This document shows positions 58,916 through 64,000 of a stretch of 64,000 nt of DNA, piece by piece. This stretch comes from Rhodanobacter sp. Its GTDB lineage: Bacteria > Pseudomonadota > Gammaproteobacteria > Xanthomonadales > Rhodanobacteraceae. Location of the stretch: positions 1 through 64,000 of the forward strand of contig JASBTI010000034.1 in the NCBI GenBank assembly GCA_030148505.1. The letters run 5' to 3'. The notes beneath the pieces are model-generated. The model had not been told where the DNA came from and searched no databases. It was given only the letters and a program-made list of their open reading frames with translations. Positions within the stretch are counted from its first letter, which is position 1, and the number at the start of each line of letters is the position of its first letter. Made by a program: the position numbers and the translations under genes.

Positions 58916-60226
58916 ATGTTCGCTTATTACCTCCAACTCGGCCTGCGCAGCCTGCGCCGCAATCCGGCGCTGACCGCGTTGATGGTGATCGCGATCGGCT
59001 TCGGTGTGGCCGCGTCGATGACCACCTATGCGGTATTCCGGGCGGTATCGGGTGATCCGATCCCGTGGAAGTCGGATCAGTTGTTCGTGCCGCAGATCGA
59101 TAGCTGGGGCCCGGCTCAGGGCCGGCAGGCCGGCGATCTGCCGGATGCGTTGAGCTATACCGATGCGATGGCGCTGATGCGCGCACACGTCGGCCATCGG
59201 CAAACCGCGATCTATCCGGTGGGCTTGTCGCTGATTCCGCCCGGGCAGACCGCCAAACCCATCGCGGCTCACGGCTACGCCACCTATACCGACTTTTTCA
59301 GCATGTTCGACGTGCCGTTCCAGTACGGCAGCAGCTGGCCGGTGTCGGACGATACCGGGCGCGGCAATGCCGTGGTGATCACCCGCAAGCTCAACCAGCG
59401 TCTGTTCGGTGGCGCCGACAGCGTCGGCAAGGTGATCAACCTCGATGGTAGCGACTACCGCGTGAGTGGCGTGATCCGGGACTGGAATCCCAAGCCACGC
59501 TTCTTCGACGTGGCCAACGGCAGCGGGTTCGGTGGCGAAGCGGACTTCTATATGCCGTTCACCCGGGCCATCGATTTGCAGATCGGTACCGGTGGCAACA
59601 ACAACTGCACCAAGGTGGCGGCTGCCGGCTGGGACGGCTGGCTGCATTCGAGTTGCGTGTGGATTGCGTATTGGGTGGAGTTGCCAACGGCCGCGGCGGT
59701 CACGCGCTATCGCAACTATCTCAAGGGCTACGCCGCCGACCAGCGCAAGTCGGGTCGCTTCGACTGGACTCCAGCGGTGCGATTGAGCGATGTACCGCAA
59801 TGGCTGAACCTCCAACACGTGGTGCCGCCGGAGACGCGAGTATCGATGCTTATCTCGCTGGGCTTCCTGGTGGTGTGCCTGGTCAACACGATCGGCCTGC
59901 TGCTGGCCAAGTTCATGCGCCGCGCACCGGAGATCGGCGTGCGTCGCGCATTGGGGGCGTCGCGGCGCGAAATCTACAAGCAGTTTTTGCTGGAGGCGGC
60001 TGCCGTGGGGTTAGTCGGCGGTGTTCTGGGTCTGTTGCTGACAGGCGTCGGCATGCTGGGCGTGGGGCTGGTATTCGAAGCGGACGTCGCCCGACTGGCG
60101 CACATGAACCTGTCGCTGGTGATGCTGACCGTGCTGGTGGCCGTGGTCGCCACGCTGCTGGCGGCGCTCTACCCGACCTGGCGCGCGGCCAGCGTGCAGC
60201 CGGCCTGGCAGCTGAAATCCAACTGA
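58916..60226 (+). CDS. ABC transporter permease (MacB-like), pair 1 subunit A
   Basis: MFAYYLQLGLRSLRRNPALTALMVIAIGFGVAASMTT; APEIGVRRALGASRREIYKQFLLEAA. Confidence 0.88.
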   Translation: MFAYYLQLGLRSLRRNPALTALMVIAIGFGVAASMTTYAVFRAVSGDPIPWKSDQLFVPQIDSWGPAQGRQAGDLPDALSYTDAMALMRAHVGHRQTAIYPVGLSLIPPGQTAKPIAAHGYATYTDFFSMFDVPFQYGSSWPVSDDTGRGNAVVITRKLNQRLFGGADSVGKVINLDGSDYRVSGVIRDWNPKPRFFDVANGSGFGGEADFYMPFTRAIDLQIGTGGNNNCTKVAAAGWDGWLHSSCVWIAYWVELPTAAAVTRYRNYLKGYAADQRKSGRFDWTPAVRLSDVPQWLNLQHVVPPETRVSMLISLGFLVVCLVNTIGLLLAKFMRRAPEIGVRRALGASRREIYKQFLLEAAAVGLVGGVLGLLLTGVGMLGVGLVFEADVARLAHMNLSLVMLTVLVAVVATLLAALYPTWRAASVQPAWQLKSN

Positions 60227-60243
60227 CGGCGAGGAGATCGACC

Positions 60244-61467
60244 ATGCAGATCAAACCGATTCTCACCGCCCTGCGTCATCACAAGGCCGGCACCGTATTG
60301 ATCGCGGTGCAGATCGCGCTGACCCTGGCGATCGTCTGCAACGCGCTATTCATCATCCATCAGCGCGTAACCCAACTGTCCCAACCCAGTGGCCTCGACG
60401 AGGCGCACCTTATCCGGATCCAGAACCAGTGGGTGGGCAAAGCCGACGACAAGGCCTACGGCTCGTTGATGGCAACCGATCTGGCTACCTTGCGAAAGCT
60501 GCCCGGTGTCGCCGATGCCTATGCCACCAACTCGGTACCCTTGAGCGGCGGCGGCTGGTCGATGTCGCTGCGGCTCAAGGCTGATCAATCGGCACCGAGC
60601 GCGCAGACGGCCATCTATTTCTCCGACGACCACACACTCTCCACCCTGGGCCTGAAGTTGGTGGCAGGGCGCAACTTTCGCGCCGATGACATTCGCCCGA
60701 TGAGCGCCAAGGAAGATCTACTGCACCCGGCCGTGATCATCGTCACCCGGGCGTTGGCCGACAAGCTGTTTCCGACGTCCAGGGCCGTGGGGCAGACGGT
60801 CTACCTGGCCAACCATTTGAGCACCATCATCGGCGTGGTCGAACGCATGCAAACCCCCTGGGTGGGCATGAGCTGGGGCAGTGCCGCGTCGACACTGGTG
60901 CCATTCCGGCTGCTCACCGGTGGTACCAATTACGTGATCCGTACCCAGCCCGGGCAGCCCGACAGGGTGCGACGCAGCGCACCGGATGCCTTGTTTGCGC
61001 AAAACCGGATGCGGGTGATCCCCGACCAGCATGGGGTGGAGACGTTCCGGCAGATTCGCGCCGATGCCTATGCCAGCGATCGCGGCATGGCGATCCTGAT
61101 GGGGGTGATTTGTGTCGTGCTGCTGGCGATTACCGCCGCGGGTATTGTCGGACTGACCAGCTTCTGGGTCGGTCAGCGCCGCAAACAGATCGGTGTGCGG
61201 CGTGCACTCGGCGCCACCCGCGGCGACATTCTCAGTTACTTCCTCACCGAAAACCTGCTCATCGGCATGGGCGGGGTGTTGCTTGGTATCGCCCTGGCGA
61301 TCGGCCTGAACCTGTGGATGGTGACCCGCTTCGAGATGCAGCACCTGTCGCTGTGGTACGTGCTGGCCGGTGCCGTCGCGCTGCTGCTGCTCGGCCAGGG
61401 CGCGGTGCTGGCGCCGGCACTGCGCGCGTCGCGGGTGTCGCCGGTAGAAGCGACGAGGTCCGTGTGA
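60244..61467 (+). CDS. ABC transporter permease (MacB-like), pair 1 subunit B
   Basis: MQIKPILTALRHHKAGTVLIAVQIALTLAIVCNALF; GQRRKQIGVRRALGATRGDILSYFLTENLL. Confidence 0.88.
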   Translation: MQIKPILTALRHHKAGTVLIAVQIALTLAIVCNALFIIHQRVTQLSQPSGLDEAHLIRIQNQWVGKADDKAYGSLMATDLATLRKLPGVADAYATNSVPLSGGGWSMSLRLKADQSAPSAQTAIYFSDDHTLSTLGLKLVAGRNFRADDIRPMSAKEDLLHPAVIIVTRALADKLFPTSRAVGQTVYLANHLSTIIGVVERMQTPWVGMSWGSAASTLVPFRLLTGGTNYVIRTQPGQPDRVRRSAPDALFAQNRMRVIPDQHGVETFRQIRADAYASDRGMAILMGVICVVLLAITAAGIVGLTSFWVGQRRKQIGVRRALGATRGDILSYFLTENLLIGMGGVLLGIALAIGLNLWMVTRFEMQHLSLWYVLAGAVALLLLGQGAVLAPALRASRVSPVEATRSV

Positions 61468-61481
61468 CGAACAAGGAACCC

Positions 61482-61556
61482 GTAGGAGCGCACCCTGTGC
61501 GCGATTGCTCTTCGCGCAATGCAATCAAGAGCATCGCGCACAGGGTGCGCTCCTAC
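61482..61556. repeat. REP-like inverted repeat, ~30-nt arms with one bulge
   Basis: GTAGGAGCGCACCCTGTGCGCGATTGCTCTT (61482-61512) vs AAGAGCATCGCGCACAGGGTGCGCTCCTAC (ending 61556). Confidence 0.85.
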
Positions 61557-61594
61557 CGGATAGCGTCGGTTTTGTTGGTTGACGGGGGCATGTA

Positions 61595-62899
61595 ATGTTT
61601 GGCTATTACCTGGAACTGGCGCTGCGCAGCCTCAAACGCAACAAGGTGCTGACGACGTTGATGGTGCTGGCGCTGGCACTGGGCATCGGCGCCACCATCA
61701 CCACGCTGACCGTGCTGCGGCTGTTGTCGGGCGATCCGCTGCCGCAGAAGAGCGCGCGGTTGTTCTATCCGCAGGTCGATCCAAATTCGAAGCAGGGTTA
61801 CGTCGAGGGCCAAACCAAGCCGGACGCGCTCATGACGTATCCCGATGCGATGAACCTGCTGCGCGCCCACCGTGGCACGCATCAGGCGGCAATGGCGTTG
61901 ACTCAGGCCAAGATTCTGCCGAAAAAAGCCAACGCCAACCCGTTCTTCAGCGACGCGGTGATGACCACGGCGGATTTTTTCGCGATGTTCGATACGCCGT
62001 TCAAGTACGGCAGCGGTTGGACCGCGGCGGATGATGACAATCGCGCACAACTGGTAGTGATCGCCGGCTTTCTCAACGACAAGCTGTTCGGCGGTGCCAA
62101 TAGCGTGGGTCGAACGATCCACATTGACGATCACGATTACCGCATCGTCGGCGTACTGAAGAAGTGGGCGCCACAGCCGCGCTTCTACGCTGTGGACCTG
62201 GGCGGGCGTAGCTACGGTGATGGTGACGCGGTGTTCTTGCCGTTGCACACGGCGCGGTCGATGAAGATGCGGCCGCAGGACACCGAGTGCTATGCCGCAG
62301 TGCCGGACATCCTGAATCTGGAGACGGCACCGTGCGAGTGGCTGGGCGTCTGGGTCGAGCTGGATAGCGCCGCTGCCGTGGCCCGCTACAAGGCGTTCCT
62401 CGATGGTTACGCGAAACAGCAGGTGGCGCTGGGGCGGTTCCATCGCACCGACACCTCGCTGCTGAACCTGATGGGCTGGCTGCGACAGGAGCAGGTAGTG
62501 CCTGACGACGTGCGTCTGCAGGCTGGCCTGGCGTTCGGCTTCCTGCTGATCTGCGTGGTCAATACGGTGGGCCTACTGCTGGCCAAATGCCTGCGCCGTT
62601 CGCGCGAGATCGGCGTGCGTCGTGCGTTGGGTGCGACTCGCCGCGAGATCTTCACCCAGTTCATGGTCGAGGCAGGAATTGTGGGACTGGCGGGCGGCGT
62701 GCTCGGGCTGTTGTTCGCCGAACTGGGGCTGTTCGGCATCCGCCATCAACCTGCCGAGTACGCCAGCCTCGCGCATCTCGATCTATCGATGTTCGCATTC
62801 ACCTTCGTGGTGGCTCTGGTGGCCAGTCTCGTCGCCGGCATCCTGCCGGCCTGGCGCGCCAGCGTGCTGGCGCCCGCCCCCCAACTGAAAGCAGCCTGA
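61595..62899 (+). CDS. ABC transporter permease (MacB-like), pair 2 subunit A
   Basis: MFGYYLELALRSLKRNKVLTTLMVLALALGIGATITT; SREIGVRRALGATRREIFTQFMVEAG. Confidence 0.88.
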   Translation: MFGYYLELALRSLKRNKVLTTLMVLALALGIGATITTLTVLRLLSGDPLPQKSARLFYPQVDPNSKQGYVEGQTKPDALMTYPDAMNLLRAHRGTHQAAMALTQAKILPKKANANPFFSDAVMTTADFFAMFDTPFKYGSGWTAADDDNRAQLVVIAGFLNDKLFGGANSVGRTIHIDDHDYRIVGVLKKWAPQPRFYAVDLGGRSYGDGDAVFLPLHTARSMKMRPQDTECYAAVPDILNLETAPCEWLGVWVELDSAAAVARYKAFLDGYAKQQVALGRFHRTDTSLLNLMGWLRQEQVVPDDVRLQAGLAFGFLLICVVNTVGLLLAKCLRRSREIGVRRALGATRREIFTQFMVEAGIVGLAGGVLGLLFAELGLFGIRHQPAEYASLAHLDLSMFAFTFVVALVASLVAGILPAWRASVLAPAPQLKAA

Positions 62900-62906
62900 G
62901 GTCATC

Positions 62907-64000
62907 ATGGCAATCCGATCGACCGAAATTCGTCCGATCCTGGCCAGTCTGCGCAAGCATCGCATTCCCGCGCTGTTGATCGTGCTGGAGATCGCACTGG
63001 CCTGCGCGGTGCTGTGCAACGCCGTCTTCATGATCAGCCAGCGGGTGAGCGACATCCAGCTGCCCAGCGCGATCGACCAGCAGGGGCTCGTCACAGTAAG
63101 CCTGCGTGGTACCGATGACAAGCTGGTCGGCAGCGACATCCCGCGCAATCTCGCCGCCTTGCGCGGAATTGCCGGGGTGCAGCAGGCGGCTGTCACCACC
63201 TCCCTGCCGTTGAGTCACAACAACTGGGGCTGGAGCTTCGGAGTGAGTCCGGATTCAGCCGTTGCCAACCGGAAAAATATCAATGTCTCGCTGTATTTCC
63301 TCGGCGAGGGGGGCGGCAAGGCGCTGGGCTTGCATGTGCTGCAGGGCCGTTTCTTCAACGCGGACGAATTTGCCGGCAGCAAGTTCGATACCGCAGCGCT
63401 GCCCGAGACCCATGTGGTGGTCATGACACGCACGGCGGCCAGCCGTTTCTGGCCCGGACAATCGGCGTTGGGCAAGACGATCTACTCCAAACCCTTTTAC
63501 TACACCGTCGTCGGCGTGGTCGACGACGTGCTGCGACCCAACGTGTATACCCAGAACACCAGCAAGTCGTATGACGCCATCTATTTCCCGATGAGCGCCG
63601 CCGGCAGCAAGGGCGCTTTCAGCTATTACATCCTGCGTGGTGCGCCGAAGGACCGCGACCGGATCATGCGCGAGGCCGAGCAGAAGCTGGCCGAGCTCAA
63701 TCCCGGTGCGGTGGCCAAGGGCAAGATCTACATGGATATCCGCAACGATTATTTCGCCGACATGCGCTCCATGGCCTGGATGCTGGTACTGGTTTGCGCG
63801 GTGATGTTGGCGGTGACTGCCTTCGGCATTGTCGGCCTGACCAGTTTCTGGGTCGGTCAGCGGCGCCGGCAGATCGGTATCCGTCGTGCCGTCGGCGCCA
63901 CGCGCGGGCAGATTCTTGGCTATTTCCGTACCGAAAATTTCCTGCTCAGCACGGCCGGCGTGTTGATCGGCATGCTGCTGGCGTTCGGCATCAACCTCTA
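62907..64000 (+). CDS. ABC transporter permease (MacB-like), pair 2 subunit B (truncated by window end)
   Basis: Own translation from ATG 62907: MAIRSTEIRPILASLRKHRIPALLIVLEIALACAVLCNAVFMISQRV; open to the window end. Confidence 0.8.
   Translation, partial: MAIRSTEIRPILASLRKHRIPALLIVLEIALACAVLCNAVFMISQRVSDIQLPSAIDQQGLVTVSLRGTDDKLVGSDIPRNLAALRGIAGVQQAAVTTSLPLSHNNWGWSFGVSPDSAVANRKNINVSLYFLGEGGGKALGLHVLQGRFFNADEFAGSKFDTAALPETHVVVMTRTAASRFWPGQSALGKTIYSKPFYYTVVGVVDDVLRPNVYTQNTSKSYDAIYFPMSAAGSKGAFSYYILRGAPKDRDRIMREAEQKLAELNPGAVAKGKIYMDIRNDYFADMRSMAWMLVLVCAVMLAVTAFGIVGLTSFWVGQRRRQIGIRRAVGATRGQILGYFRTENFLLSTAGVLIGMLLAFGINL

Overview
This 64 kb GC-rich window looks like a gammaproteobacterial (Xanthomonadales/Rhodanobacteraceae-like) chromosome segment; that assignment is inferred from gene content and family resemblance only. 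Left edge: the C-terminal part of an SppA-type signal peptide peptidase, an SDR oxidoreductase and a DegV-family protein. The most distinctive region is ~3.4-24.8 kb. It holds three large TonB-dependent receptors (TBDRs) interleaved with six TPR-domain sulfotransferases, all carrying PAPS-binding P-loops and a TPST-like downstream acidic residue. The three TBDRs have TTGAC promoter-like motifs at a near-constant distance (~252-266 nt) upstream, and two of these share a 16/17-nt motif. This is the best candidate for an undescribed system in the window. The centre is mostly housekeeping: a glutaredoxin/A-type-like/rhodanese fusion, an LpxH-like phosphoesterase, rsgA, a QEGLA-motif protein, maeB (malic enzyme-PTA fusion) and aceE. 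A run of small exported or membrane proteins follows, including a multiply frameshifted lipoprotein paralogue. Next come an ABC ATPase with an ABC-2 permease/M1 peptidase fusion, and an aceF-mscS-lpd operon whose E3 linker contains a repeat-like sequence. The right end is a MacAB-like cluster (adaptor, ATPase, two permease pairs) preceded by a canonical sigma-54 -24/-12 element and interrupted by two REP-like inverted repeats. No rRNA, tRNA, CRISPR array or intact transposase was recognised.
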